Source of the DNA: Paragonimus westermani
Taxonomy: Eukaryota; Platyhelminthes; Trematoda; Plagiorchiida; Troglotrematidae
Direction of reading: 5' to 3'
Assembly: GCA_008508345.1 (NCBI GenBank)
Contig: QNGE01000407.1
Span: 124,001 to 188,000 of the forward strand
DNA: 64,000 bases
This document shows, in pieces, positions 12,153 through 23,737 of this stretch. The notes under the pieces were generated by a model. It was not told the origin of the DNA. It saw only the letters and a program-made list of their open reading frames with translations, and did not search any database. The translations under genes were made by a program, and so were the position numbers. Position 1 is the stretch's first letter, and every line of letters starts with the position of its first letter.

Positions 12153-13609
12153 ACGGAAACCAGAGGGGTGTTGTGGATTGTAATTATGACTCATAAACGA
12201 GAGAGCGCGCGTTGCATGTGACTGGCGATTTGGACAATATAGATTGTGCTTTATTGGACGCTTTCTCGCTACATTATGGGTCTTCAGGGGAGTCTCAGTA
12301 AGCGAATGAGATCAAAGAATTCACAGTTCACAAGGGCTGGCTGGAAGCAATTATCTGGGCGATAGACAGTTTGGTGATTCATTTGTTAAATGTTTCCCGA
12401 GGGGTTCAGTAGTTTCAGAATCAAGGGCTCTGTTAGTTGCTCTTCGTCATATCCTAAGCGGTGGTGTGAATATTAATCAACAGTAACATCCTCCAAATAT
12501 CAGGCCTGCTCTGTTCAGTCGACTATGAGGCAAACTATGTCCGTTCAAGACCAACGTTGAGAAACCGAACCAATAAACAACTGTTGAAAACACATAGTGC
12601 TGTTTGGAGTACCAACACCTAACTGGGACTTATAGAATGATGTGTGTGGGTAAAAATATCACAATAACCCTGCCGTTAAAAAGTGATTTGTGCAACTCAT
12701 AATACACGGACCATACGAATGAATGGTAGACACAAATGCAGCCGTTCACTTCTAAACCCTTACTCACTCGGAGTTCCAAATTATTTACATTACTGTAAAC
12801 TGACACAGGTGGACAAATACTGAGTTTTAAAGGCTGTAACGACCACGTAGTTGCATTATACTGAAGTAATATTGAACGAATTTGCCCAAATTTTGGCGGC
12901 ACACGGAAGAACTTGAAATCATACGGCAAGACTTCAATACCTCCTGTCATTTTTCACAGTTTAATATAAGTGCATACAAGGCTGTCTATACTACGTCTAA
13001 AATTGACAGCAAAATTCAGCAATATTATGTGGAGGGTATAGTGGCAAGGACGTACAACAGAATTATGAATGTCACCTGATAAACTATCTTACATTTTTTT
13101 GCGTAACAGTATGACGTTCGTTCCGAAATTACCCTCTGATTAGGAATTCACCCACGGAGTTTTCGTGGCAAAACCAACGGACAACCGATAATTCATGTAA
13201 ATGTTTACGTATGTAACTGCTGTAGACGAAAAAGACGTAGTCAGGATATTTCTTAAGTTAAGTCATCCTTCCTCCAATACACATTCAATACCAGACATCA
13301 ATTCCATATGAAACAATCATTGCGGACTGTTTGTTTTAGACACGAAAGAACTTAGATTAATTTTAGGCTTGAAAAAGAAATGTGTTTTTTTAAACATCTC
13401 AAAGGCAGTACAAGTATTCACTGTTTTTACTGCGGAATAAAAGAAAAAAATGAAGCGGCATCTAAATCACATCATTCACTTCACTTATATAGGCAAACTT
13501 CTCTGTGTTTTCGGTGATCTGCGTCGTGGTTTATTAAGGTAGGGTGGATAAACTCGTGAAATAGGTCGAAACTTTCGGAACCACGTTCGGCTTTGGCTTG
13601 GTCACTCAC

Positions 13610-13730
13610 TTTCACATGCATTTGGAGAGTCTTTGGTAGCGGGTTGCCAAGGTTTGTTCCAATAAAAATCGGCGCATGTTTCACAGTTTTCTCCAGCCGT
13701 ATTGTGCGTACACTCGCAGACTCCGTATAC
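13610..13730 (-). CDS. LAMB1: Laminin beta exon 5: rest of LE1
   Basis: This exon is 121 bases: 40 codons (residues 305-344) plus one base of an Arg codon. The acceptor is GCAACAG|GTATAC and the donor GAAA|GTGAGT. It carries the second half of LE1: VYGVCECTHNTAGENCETC, then ADFYWNKPWQPA and NACE. This matches the CxCxHNTxGxNCExCxDFYxxxPWxPA consensus, with cysteines in laminin EGF order. It is an ordinary LE exon with no oddities. Part of a longer chance frame continues into the intron. Confidence 0.95.
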
Positions 13731-13889
13731 CTGTTGCATGAAAGACACCGGCGTCAATGCTGTGCGGGGTTTAAAGCGCATTCTTTAGCTGCTAAGCCAT
13801 GTTGTGTTGTAAACGAGGCTACTGATGACTGATAAGTAGTAGGAATTTAATGTTTCTATTTACTGATGATTAGTCGGGTATGTGATTTA

Positions 13890-14158
13890 TTTTCAAGTTG
13901 AACATAACGTACATTTGATCGCAGCTTTCACATTCAGGTAGACTTTCCGACCAGCCTCTCTCAAAAAAAGCACCAGACTCGATTTTCGCTCTCATTAGAG
14001 CTCGTCAGTAGTGCATATCCTTGCCACGGCCGGGATTTGAACTCAGACCATTCCAATCGTGTGGCAACCGTGTTAACCACTGCGCCATTGACCTCACATT
14101 AGGCACGACCGAATCATCAAATCTGAACGCTCAACCACTCTCGCGTGTGACCAATGAT
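13890..14158 (-). repeat. tRNA-derived SINE, copy 3 (best preserved)
   Basis: On the minus strand the head has a clear RNA polymerase III type 2 promoter: A box TGGCGCAGTGG (14077-14087) and B box GAGTTCAAATCCC (about 14032-14044), roughly 33 bases apart as in a tRNA. About 70 bases precede the A box (GAGTGGTTGAGCGTTCAG and so on). The body holds CTCTAATGAGAGCGAAAATC and GTGAAAGCTGCGATCAAATG, ending in a TTCAACTTGAAA-type 3' end near 13890. No long A tail is seen. It is the reference copy for the other fragments in this window. Confidence 0.85.
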
Positions 14159-14984
14159 CAGGTTGCCCGATCGTCTCAAGAGGAGACAAAGTAACTGTCT
14201 TGTTAACTTCAATCGATAACCTCGCGATTAGGACTTCCGAGACAGGTCGAGATCACTGATCTCATTAGACCTTCTAGACGATAATGTCTATTCATGCAGC
14301 TTCCGCACTTACATGATCTTCAAAGCTGTGCTAGAGATAAAATCTCTGCGAGTGTCTCTTACAGTGAGACTACTAATAACGTCGTCTGATCAGCAGGTAA
14401 CTTGAAATTTTGGTAGAATCATGACCGAGAAAAATAAGACACGCAGAGCCATTACGGCGAAGGTAGAAAGTCTGACGGTTCTAAAATCATGCATCCAACA
14501 TTTCCGGAAGAAGGGCAATTTAAAAGAATGTCAACATTTTTTCCTGAACTCTATGATTATGCGTGGCCTGATTAAACCGTGGAATAGCATAATATATGTC
14601 CAGGTAACCGGTCACTGAAACCCTGCGATTTCTGTCTCAGCTGTAGTCGGAGTGTGAAGGGACTCAATTGGTTACTATCAAACCATTCCAATGAACAGGA
14701 GGAGGTGGCGCAGACGAAGTACTAGTTGATCGCCGATTGTAGAATAATAGCTTCATGAGCTATATAGAAAGTTTTAGAAAGCTGACGGTGCTGCCAATTC
14801 TGTCAGTCTCTGGGGTGACTTGAGGGTTCTTCTGTCGTTAGTTAATTGACGGGTCATAATAATCAGGCGGTAATTAACAGTACTAAATTTTTACTGCCAA
14901 TTCTTCTATGCTATCTGTATCCCACCATAATTGTTAAGTTTAGATTGGTCTTTTGGCACTTTCTATAAAGACGAAAATAAGTCG

Positions 14985-15225
14985 GTTTTATCTTATGCTT
15001 AAGTGTCATGAAAACATGAAGAAAAAGATAAGACCTGGCGAAGAAGAAGAAGTGGAGGGGATCTAATTACTGAAGGCAGATGTCTATACGCAAAACACCC
15101 AACATCAAGGCGCGTACTTCTTGAAAAAGCAACCCATTAACGAATAGAAGTAAGGCGTTATCGGCAAGACAGCTTTTCTGTGGCATTTACCACCTTGTGC
15201 CATCTTGTCGGGGAAGTCGCCAGTC
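14985..15225 (-). mobile_element. RTE-like LINE, 3' end fragment
   Basis: The fragment shares GAGGGGATCTAATTACTGAA, CAACATCAAGGCGCGTAC and GTAAGGCGTTATCGGCAAGA with the 3' UTR of the copy at 7065-7450. It is diverged and 5'-truncated, with no (TGA)n tail visible. Confidence 0.65.
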
Positions 15226-15888
15226 TCCCGAAAATATTGTATGACAAAGACTAACAAAGTATATTTGCGAGTGACCTTCATCGTTGGCACGGCCATGCGC
15301 CACTTTGCCCTTCAACCCTTGTTCCAAATCTCTGGCACCCCACCTACGCGACTAAACGCTCACATGCCTACATCCCGTCTACGCGCATCACTGTACTGTT
15401 TGGCGCTTCATTTGATCCACCTTTGAGTTGGTCTTTTGATTGGTCACAAACCCTTCAAATATGACCTGGTTTGTGACCGTGTTGTCTTCCGAGTGAGTGA
15501 CATAAAGGAGCTCTATCCGGAGGCCAGTCTATTCCATGTGTTCATGCGTTAGCCTGGGGTTGTTGGGTTGGCCGGGAAGTTACGAACTAGTCAAGCATAC
15601 TCCGTAGACCGCTGTTCATTACCGTTGACCGTCGTTTCGTTATACTCCGTTTCAATAACCGTTATTCTGTTATCTGTTTGCGTGCTCGTAGGCCCTTGAT
15701 CCAGTTATAACACATCGAGTACATTTCCTTCAAAGATAGCTCGCCCCAACAAGGGCACCATTCACGCCACTTATACCGAATAGCCATTGTCACACCTAAA
15801 GTCTCCAGCCAATAACTGCGAGTTGTTACGGCCTTAGCCTGAGAGAACAGATTGACCTATAACAAACAGTTGTGTGGTTTATCTGAGA

Positions 15889-16509
15889 TCAGGTCCTATT
15901 CGGAGGACGGAAGAGCCAAGCACAGACAATATAGACATACATAGTATGACGAGCACGATGTCTAAAACTAGCGCTGGCTAAGAACAGTTTATGCTTAGCA
16001 CACAGTTGCAACACTTGTCGACCGTTCCCCGATCGATACAAGACCATCCCAAACTTGCTATCTAACCGGGACTCGGCTCTACCAAGGTGACCGACCTGTG
16101 CGCTCATATCTCAGTCAAAAGTGACAGTATCGGACCAGTGTGTCAGCCAGAGGACAGCGAAGAGATTCGCGTAAAAGGCACCCCTGATGACGATGTTTCT
16201 GCAGTCAGTTAGTTCACAAACAGATATAACGAAAAGAGATCTGGAGATTTCTGATCCACAGCTCACCTTAACGGAATCTGTCAAGCAGACGACATGAAGT
16301 CTACTGTTGGTAGGAATCCAATCCGCCAATGGTCCTATAGCCGTTGTGCTGCGGACTATGTCTGCTCCAGCCCGACCGGTAGCAGCCGCTGTGGAGTCAA
16401 CCAAAGAATACAACTCGCCTACAATAGATAAATCAGGTGCTATCACTTCAATAGTTTGTCTACCGTCCAGGATTCTAGTCCCTGTAATGCAGCAGATGTT
16501 GACATCCAA
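15889..16509 (-). pseudogene. LINE endonuclease-domain fragment (RTE-like)
   Basis: Two consecutive frames (16509-16111 and 16107-15889) match the apurinic-type endonuclease region of RTE-like LINEs. The first holds CCITGTRI (normally CLSETRI), AIGPLADWIPTNSRLHVVCL; the second holds QVGHLGRAESRLDSKFG, NGRQVLQLCAKHKLFLAS and FRHRARHT. The D/N catalytic surroundings are partly lost and stops separate the pieces. It may belong to the same family as the nearby 3' fragments, but it is not contiguous with a reverse transcriptase here. Confidence 0.75.
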
Positions 16510-17028
16510 TCAGTCTAACTTCGTCGCGGGGGCAGTCTGCCGAAGTGTCTTCCTCAAACTACGGACGTTGAGAATATTCTTATTGGTTCGCGTTCTAGGC
16601 CTAGGCAAGGGACGAGGGAGACCAGAGGCTGGATGACAAGAGAGTACATACCGGACCAGTATTTTACATCATTAGCTACACCTACCGTGGAGCTTTCAGA
16701 GTAGTCACTAAAATGGCGGCTGGTGGGTGACTGTGAACTAAATCTGAGAGGACAGCTGGGGAGGGATCAACATAGCATGCATTCAAAATCGGGTAAGTTG
16801 GAATATATGTTTATTACTGGAGTTGCTTTGGTTAAAACGGTGTGTCAAGAAATATTTCAGACTGAACTACCAAGCTGATACTCAAGAAAGAGCATATCGC
16901 TTGTCAAGTGGAAATAACGTCCAGATTGATAGCTAAAGTTACGTCAATCAAACCTCAGGATGGAATAAGACTGTCATTGTAAGTACTATGTCCAAAGCTT
17001 AGTTCCATGGTTATGCATGCAAACTCAC

Positions 17029-17177
17029 CTTCTCCGGTTTGATGAATTCGTTGGACGATTTCGGCTTGCAACGTTTTGCATGACCAAAACAAGTGCAACG
17101 ACCCCACACGTTCCACTCGAACAAAGCATAGTAGTATTTTCGACGGGTCAGCAATGAATCATCCACTCGCATATCTC
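17029..17177 (-). CDS. LAMB1: Laminin beta exon 4: end of LN, start of LE1
   Basis: This exon is 149 bases: two bases completing a Gly codon plus 49 codons (residues 256-304). The acceptor TCTTCTGTAG|GAGATATG follows a polypyrimidine tract; the donor is GAGAAG|GTGAGT (phase 0). It encodes the last LN strands (DMRVDDSLL, then RRKYYYALFEWNVWGRCTC) and the first cysteines of the first laminin EGF-like repeat (CTCFGHAKRC). The KYYYA...GRC.C.GHA..C signature marks the LN-to-LE1 border in all beta and gamma laminins. No stop or frameshift is seen. Confidence 0.95.
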
Positions 17178-17464
17178 CTACAGAAGAGAGGAGGATGGTG
17201 ACATGTTGAGGGAGTTTCAAGGCGATTGTTTAAAGCTAAAAAGGCCGCTTTCACACATGTAAATAATCAATAGCAAAAATGGGAGCCAATTAACAGGCTT
17301 CTAAAGTGTGTGTGAGTATTTAGGTCTACAGTGCGAAATACTATTGCGTTAATAGAACTGCTCGTATTACATACTGGTCATATTTGGAAGTTCAATCTAA
17401 TAACACTTTGTTTAAGTAGAACCAACTCTGTTTACGGGCCGTTTGAAAGGACTGTAACATATGC

Positions 17465-17830
17465 GCATCATCATCGTCATTGTCGTAATCGCTGTTGCCA
17501 TTGTATCGACGGGTCAAATTGGTACTTTGTAAGCAAACAATTAAGAATAAAAGACCTTATTCTGAAGACAGAAGAAGCTGAGAATCCCGTGATGAAACTG
17601 AAACATCCAATATCAAGATGTCTACACCATGAAAATAAATAGCCAGGTTGCTTATGAGAATAAGACTTTATTTTCTAGACAGCTCATTTGCAGCTTTCAC
17701 TTACTTCAACTGTACATACTTCGCTGAAAACACTACCAGAGAAAATGTACACTGGCACCTCTGAAGACGATTAGCAGCCATTTCTCTTTAGAGTTCAGCA
17801 AGAAGCCAGGCGGGTGTTGGCGCCTTAACC
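17465..17830 (-). mobile_element. RTE-like LINE, 3' end fragment
   Basis: The fragment shows the same landmark order as other 3' UTR copies: CATCATCATCGTCATTGTCG tail, AGAAGACAGAAGAAGC, CAATATCAAGATGTCTACAC, AATAAATAGCCAGGTTGC, and the C-terminal codons region near AGCAGCCATTTCTC. It is strongly diverged and starts only about 290 bases from laminin exon 4. Confidence 0.6.
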
Positions 17831-18414
17831 AAGGTGACAAGATCTACCTAGCGATCCTGACTTACTGGTTTGCCAAACTAGTGCTTTACCACCCCTTATT
17901 TCACAATAGTGAGCTTAGGACTTGGTTAGGAGTATTTAACATTGTATGTACTGTGTCAGCTATTTTTTCAGCATAAAACTCAACTATCTAAGTCTGTGTA
18001 CATTATTGATTACAGTAAATGATGTTAACGGGTTCTTACAACCAAATTCTCGTCTTCGAGCCACGAGGTTCGTAGTGAGTTGATGCTGTCCGATGAGTGC
18101 GACTGAACACATACATCGATGATCTAACATGTTTTACACCTTCAGCCCTCAACAGCCATGTTCCGCAGACATGAAGTGAGATTCTTCCAACAACGCGAAT
18201 TTCAAGTATGAGTCGGCTATCTTTTGGAAGCAAACGATGGTCGAAGATGTGAAACGTTATCTTTATTTTGACGACGCAAGTCCCGTTTCTTTCAAGGTAA
18301 TTCAAGGTTTTAATGGTATAAGAAGCAATCAGCTTTACAGTTACCACAGGATGGAAGTATGTAATGTGCGTACGATAAAACACAAAAATGCGTCTGAGTT
18401 TTTTTTTACAGAAG

Positions 18415-18843
18415 TTAAGCACTGTGTGGGGGTTCGATTTTTGGTTGTGTAGATAAAAATGAGTCTAGATTAGTTTTGAAAATATTTAAGTTGGGTGAGT
18501 GAGCGACATTTTGGGGTAGAGAATTCCAGGCGAAACACTCGCGGACTGCAAAGAAATACCTCCGGCTGTTCCCTCGCGAGTGCGGTACTGCTAGCAAATA
18601 ATCGTGTGTTCTGCTAATTCGGGGTTCTCGCCGGACAAACAGTTTTTGGGGCGGGTGGTTCGGTGTGTGTAATATGTTGTATGTAAGGATCACATCGCCT
18701 CTGATGCGGCGATAGCAGAAGTCAAACAACTTACGACTTTCAATCCTCTCCTCATATGGTGTGTGTGTCTGAACGCTTCTTATGCGTAAACACGTAACAG
18801 ATGATAGATTGAGTGTTTGATCAACCAGTGTGTCGTAGGGCAA
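18415..18843 (-). pseudogene. CR1/Jockey-like LINE, reverse transcriptase C-terminus
   Basis: The 142-residue frame is the typical C-terminal tail of CR1/Jockey-like LINE ORF2: PYEERIESRKLFDFCYRR, IRGDVILTYNILH, then RRYFFAVRECFAWNSLPQNV and NIFKTNLDSFL. The R.YFF..R....WN.LP..V pattern followed by FK..LD..L is diagnostic. It belongs to a different LINE family from the RTE-like copies. The 5' part is missing. A Penelope-like fragment on the plus strand begins about 100 bases away. Confidence 0.85.
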
Positions 18844-18939
18844 AGTGAGCCCTGAAATAGAAACTAAGGAAAAAGACTTTGAACAAAACCTCCTTCAACC
18901 AAAGGAGATCATCCTGTCGGTGCCATCTCACATTGTATC

Positions 18940-19278
18940 TACCGATTTACATGTAACCGCAAGGAAACCTACATCACCAGAACAGAGAAGTGTTTGATCT
19001 CCAAGGTGAGGGAACATTTGCCTAAATGAGTACAGAACTCCGTATTACCCAAGAACGATAGTGTCGTTGAAACATGTAAACAACCAGTGTCCGGAGTCGC
19101 AAGGCACTTCCTGACCACTGGTCACGCCACCGACCCGGCTTGTGTCTTCAGAACCTTATTACGTCATCCTAGTCCGAGATTCTTGCGGTTTGTTGAGGCT
19201 GTCGCAATTAATTGACTGAAGCCGACCCTGTGTATTCAGAAACATCTGTTCGTGAGCTTGACCCTGCCCTGGACCTAG
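18940..19278 (+). pseudogene. Penelope-like element, GIY-YIG endonuclease fragment
   Basis: One frame across the stretch reads YRFTCNRKETYITRTEKC, LISKVREHLPK, VSGVARHFLTTGHATDP, FLRFVEAVAIN and FVSLTLPW. It aligns along its whole length with the intact GIY-YIG frame at 45.3-46.0 kb (FTC...YVGRT...RIREH...DLPW). In-frame stops at 19027-19029 and 19213-19215 are both TGA. The YIG-like motif is YIT, so the catalytic core is damaged. No reverse transcriptase was found beside it. Confidence 0.7.
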
Positions 19279-20501
19279 TGACCTTTCCTAACCTACCGAT
19301 CGACTGTTCATCCAATCACCGAATAAATGTTCTATATAAAAAAGTCGTTTTGTGTTATGGCAGATCTGGTACTGAAGAATCAAATGCTTGCACCTACCAC
19401 TTTTCATGTTCTATTGCTTTTATTCAGACTTCTGAAGGGAATGAACGGTTTCAGTTTTTCAAAACGTGTTGGAACATCAGAGTTCTATCAATAGATATAA
19501 TATTTACGTTTTAGATTTTAAAGTATTAGCATGCTCTTGCTGCTAAGTAAAGGGTGGAGATCAATGTATCAAGGCCGACGAAGATGTTGCAGTTATCACC
19601 TCTGTATTGCTAACAAATGAAACATACTCGACATAATGGACCTAAACCTGACCGTAACGAACAGATGTTTGGTAAAGCAGACAGTCCCAAACAATATCCA
19701 TTTCACAAAACACTGTTGACTCAGGTTCGTGGATGATGCTACACTTGAATGGAAATCAAACTAGGAAAGGAATGGCCACAGGACAAGCTGGGTGATAGCA
19801 AATTAGTGCCTAATGTTGTAGCTAGTTAGAAATGTATGAATACGTGTAGAACTAGTAGATTAGGTGGAGTGAAGTGAATGAAACCAAACATTAGACAAAG
19901 ATGTACCTTGAACTATACAGCAAAATGATAACGGAGAATTCCACTTGCAAGTGATAAATGCCGTAAATATTCGCTTAAAAAGGATAAGATAATAGGATAA
20001 ATGGGAAGTGTGTGGATAAAGGATCCAGTTGAAAAACACCTATATGTTAATAAGGTGAAAGATTGAAGTCCAAAATAAAAAACGATACAAGACAGCGAGA
20101 ACATATTGTGAATTTTCTGACTTTGATGAAAATTTTGCTTGTACGACAGAACTACATCAAAACATGCCTCGAGGAAACATTTCAAGATAAGTATCAGACG
20201 AAAATGCGCATGAAGGTGTTTATTTACAAACGGCTGGATTCTGGTTACTTTGACACTACAAACTGTTCACTACGACACATTATTCTGCACGTTTTTCATG
20301 TGTGTTTCTAATTTCGCATTGATCACGTCGCGTTGTGACGATTAGGTCGACCAACTCTGGTCTCACAGGAATTGCATACTGAGCGCAGTCACTAGGCTCT
20401 GCTATACCGTCTAGATAATGCATATTCAACATTTGCTCTACCATTTGATTGTTCGGTAATCCATACTGACTTGCACTTGATAACCTATCACACTGACTAA
20501 T

Positions 20502-20940
20502 TCAGAAACTCTGTAATTTTTGGTTGAGCAGAAGTGCCCAGAAATGAACCCAAGGTGAACTCGTGTTCGCGTGCTCTAACTCACTTTTCCAGTGATAGTT
20601 CGAGATGAGCTCTAACAGAGGTGTTTGAAAATCAGGCAGGCTCTTAGCCGGCTGAAACAAAATAAGCACCGAAGTTCTCAATTTTGTCAGTCGAGAGTTT
20701 AAATTCATCGACGTAGAAAATAGAATGAGTGCCAGGCAGGTATGATGAACAGCCCATGATAAATGGGAGAAGGTTCGAACCACTTTCCATCAATTTGTCT
20801 CTAGATAGGAATATGAAAGTGATAAATTTCGAAGTCCACAAAGTAGGGATTACCTCAACAATCAGTTTATTAAGTCTAACACTTCGCATACCATTATGTA
20901 GTAGTAGACGAATAGGCCAACGGTATGTACGTGACATATT
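20502..20940 (-). pseudogene. Probable decayed LINE reverse transcriptase fragment
   Basis: Overlapping minus-strand frames contain ESGSNLLPFIMG then YLPGTHSIFYVDEFKLS. This resembles the QGSVLGPFLF...YINDLPG...YADDLKLW palm region of CR1-like LINEs with many substitutions (YADD to YVDE). It is a motif-level reading only; it could be coincidence in an AT-rich intron, but the motif order and spacing fit. Confidence 0.4.
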
Positions 20941-23480
20941 CAGCCCTATGAATGGACTGGGACCGTATGAGTGGACTACAGACCGTCTATTTCGTGCAAA
21001 TGTTCATTTATTTAGTGTACTGATTTTAAATGCTTCTCAGGCTTTCAGGCACGTCTCTGAAAACGACGGCAATCCCGAGTGGTAATGTTGGCTAGGACGC
21101 GAGCATTCGAAATAAACACTTAATCTCTGCAGTTAACTCTCATGGAAATCCATCAGATCACCAAACAAGGTGTGTGAACGAAAGATGAATCATTTAGCAC
21201 ACCACTATAATCAGCGTCGTCATAATCAGTACAAACACTACCACCAGCACATTCCAGTGTTCTGTGCGTTAGCTGATCCAAAGGGCTTTGTGCACCCAAG
21301 TGTGTGCTAACACAGCACATACATCCACAGTTCCATCATATTGACCTGACTACATGCCTGTACATCTATGTGTATATGACATAATGAGCAAACCGATTGC
21401 GTGCCTTGAGGTGAGAACATTGATGGCACCACAATGCACAAAAGACCGACAGTACCGGTGGCCTAGCGACAGACGATGGCGCGCTGCGTCCTGTTGGCTC
21501 GTGTGTTTTGAATAGTTGCAGAATAACAGTACAAACACTGGCTAGTCTGGATCGACCTGAATATGCAACAGATTCACGGACGGTTGGTAAATTGTTACTT
21601 GAGTGCACACAGATCTCGATTTCTGTGCGACAGGAAAAGTTTGTTGTGCCCGACATGTTTTCTTGTGCCTATTGAAGTGGCATCGATTCTGAATGGCACA
21701 GTTCGTCCGACGAGAATAAGATCGTCACCTTTATGAATCTGTTCACCATCACCTCTTTCTGAACTTGTGTATGGATAAGTAAAAGACAGCGGGTTTTGCC
21801 AACTCAGAGTTAATAACGAACGGTGAAAACATACAAAAATGATTACCCTGCAGTTATAGTAGTTTGAAGCTCAGAGGACGCAGGGTCACTGTTTTCTAAT
21901 GGCATTAATTAAATTTTTACACCTGCTTTCTCTAGCAAACATACCATAGCTACTGAGTGGTATTTCCTCCAGTTTGCTCATGTGGCTGATAAAGTGGGCT
22001 ATTGCAACATGTCTGAGAGAATCCAAATCAGAATAACTTCCTCTTTTATGGACCAGGTACGTACTGCGATTATTTTTCCGGAATATCACAGTCTCAGTGC
22101 AACGAGAGGGGTGTAGCTAGAGCATCTAAACTCAGAAATGAGTATTTTACTTTCCGTGCAAGAAAAGCTGGTCGGACGCAAACCGTCCACTTAAGCCTCT
22201 GACTGTTTACAAAAAGCACGCCTCTAAACTTACACACCCTCATAACCATCCAAGTTAATTTTCTTACCGCTGAACCACACAGTATTGTAAGACTGATCTA
22301 CCCAGTTGCCAGTGCGCAACTATCCGTCAAACCTTGTCTTATTTCGCCAACGACAGTGTTTGTCTGAGATTTTAAAACAACAAATAAAGACTGGCTCTTA
22401 GTGACTGTGGTCACGGAAAACTCTATCGCCAAATTTGGTATGATACCGCATGTGTAGCGTTTCCAAAAGAATTCCCGTACGACACAACTACTCTGAGTTG
22501 GTATATATCACTTTCTGTTCTCTCAGCCAGTTTATTGATACAACAATAAGCAAGAATAGCGAAAAATGTACGTTTTCACACGATCATGCCGCTCCAAGTG
22601 TTATTCCATTTTCTTAACGTTTAGATTATTTAGCGGCCCACTTAGTATTTGTCATCGGCGAGAAGTATTCGCAGTTCATTGATCTGTGAACGTAGCCCAT
22701 CCCCTAACCACTGGTATACCACAGGATGAAGCTGACAATATTAATATGAATACAACTCATGATTCGCAATAAATCATGCTTCAATGGCGGATATGGGAAA
22801 GTCAATGTTGGTTCACTTTCACTGTTTTATATTGCATTGTAACAGTTAGTGATATAATCTCCTTCCCATTAAGGGTGGTCTCCGCTTATTGTCCCGCGAA
22901 AACCCGGTGGATCCGCACGAAAATGTGGCGATCACAGTCAGCAAATGAGCAGTTTCATAACTATGGAACGAACTGCACACTGCCGGAGGAAGATGTAGGT
23001 AGGAGCAGTCAACATTGGTGAACTATGTCAAACTTGGCCAAAACGGTGCAAGGTTTTCTTGTAATTTGCTAAACTCTCATGAGTACGCTGCGTGCGTATT
23101 CATACACAAACAGTGTGGAGAAGGCAAACTATTACAGGTAGTGTTTCTTATCTCCCAGACCCGAGTGATTAGGAAACCTTGTCAGAACATCGTTCACTAA
23201 ACAGTCACCAGCTCACTTAATTCAGTACAATCCCACCAGGCTCACCATGCTTAGCGTCAAGGGCCAAAAGGCAAGAGGTCGACTTAAATGTAGACTGATG
23301 AAGTTTGAGTCCGTCACAAGAAGTCGGATGAACGAGTAAGCATATGGATATTAAATTGTGTGCGATTCGGTGTCATTTTGCGCACTCTCAAAAATGCAGC
23401 ATGTTAGGGATTCAATCCTTGTGGGAATTGCTGTCCGGTTAATGGGTGTATGTGTGCATCTGTGTTGGTCTTACGGGATT

Positions 23481-23737
23481 ACTTTCAAGTTGACCATCAC
23501 TCACATTTGATCGCAGCCTTCGCATTCAGATAGACTTTCCAGCCAGCCTCTTTCGAAAAGAAGCACTAGACTCAAGTTTCGCTCTCATTAGAACATATCC
23601 TTGCCACGGCCGGGATTTGAACTCCCACCACGCTTTCATGAGGCAACCGTGTTGACTACTGCGCCATTGACCTCACATTAGGCACAACCGAATTATCAAA
23701 ACTGAACGCTCAACCACTCTCGTTTGTGAGCAATGAT
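23481..23737 (-). repeat. tRNA-derived SINE, copy 4
   Basis: The copy is closely similar to the one at 13890, with a short deletion in the body (CTCATTAGAACATATCC lacks the GCTCGTCAGTAGTG stretch). A box (GGCGCAGTAG) and B box (GTTCAAATCC) are readable on the minus strand. It is among the better preserved copies. Confidence 0.8.

Larger units (their letters stand above)
9493..13609. other. Intron 5 of laminin beta
   Basis: This intron of about 4.1 kb lies between the LE2 and LE1 exons. It contains a 10-bp tandem repeat (10606-10639) and a GC-rich block with an open frame (11868-12152). No mobile element is recognised elsewhere in it, and its other frames are short and uninformative. Confidence 0.8.
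13731..17028. other. Intron 4 of laminin beta
   Basis: This intron of about 3.3 kb lies within the LE1-coding part of the gene. It holds a well-preserved SINE (13890-14158), an RTE-like LINE 3' fragment (14985-15225) and a LINE endonuclease fragment (15889-16509). The stretch 14159-14984 shows nothing recognisable. Confidence 0.85.

Noticed and set aside
13593..13832. Plus-strand frame of 79 codons over laminin exon 5
   Set aside because: It is the antisense shadow of the LE1 exon; the minus strand has matching splice sites and laminin cysteine spacing.
14030..14090. Candidate tRNA gene on the minus strand
   Set aside because: A and B boxes are present, but the acceptor and anticodon stems do not pair and the same unit recurs with a long body, so it is a SINE head.
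16307..16636. Plus-strand 109-codon frame
   Set aside because: It is the antisense of the LINE endonuclease fragment on the minus strand.
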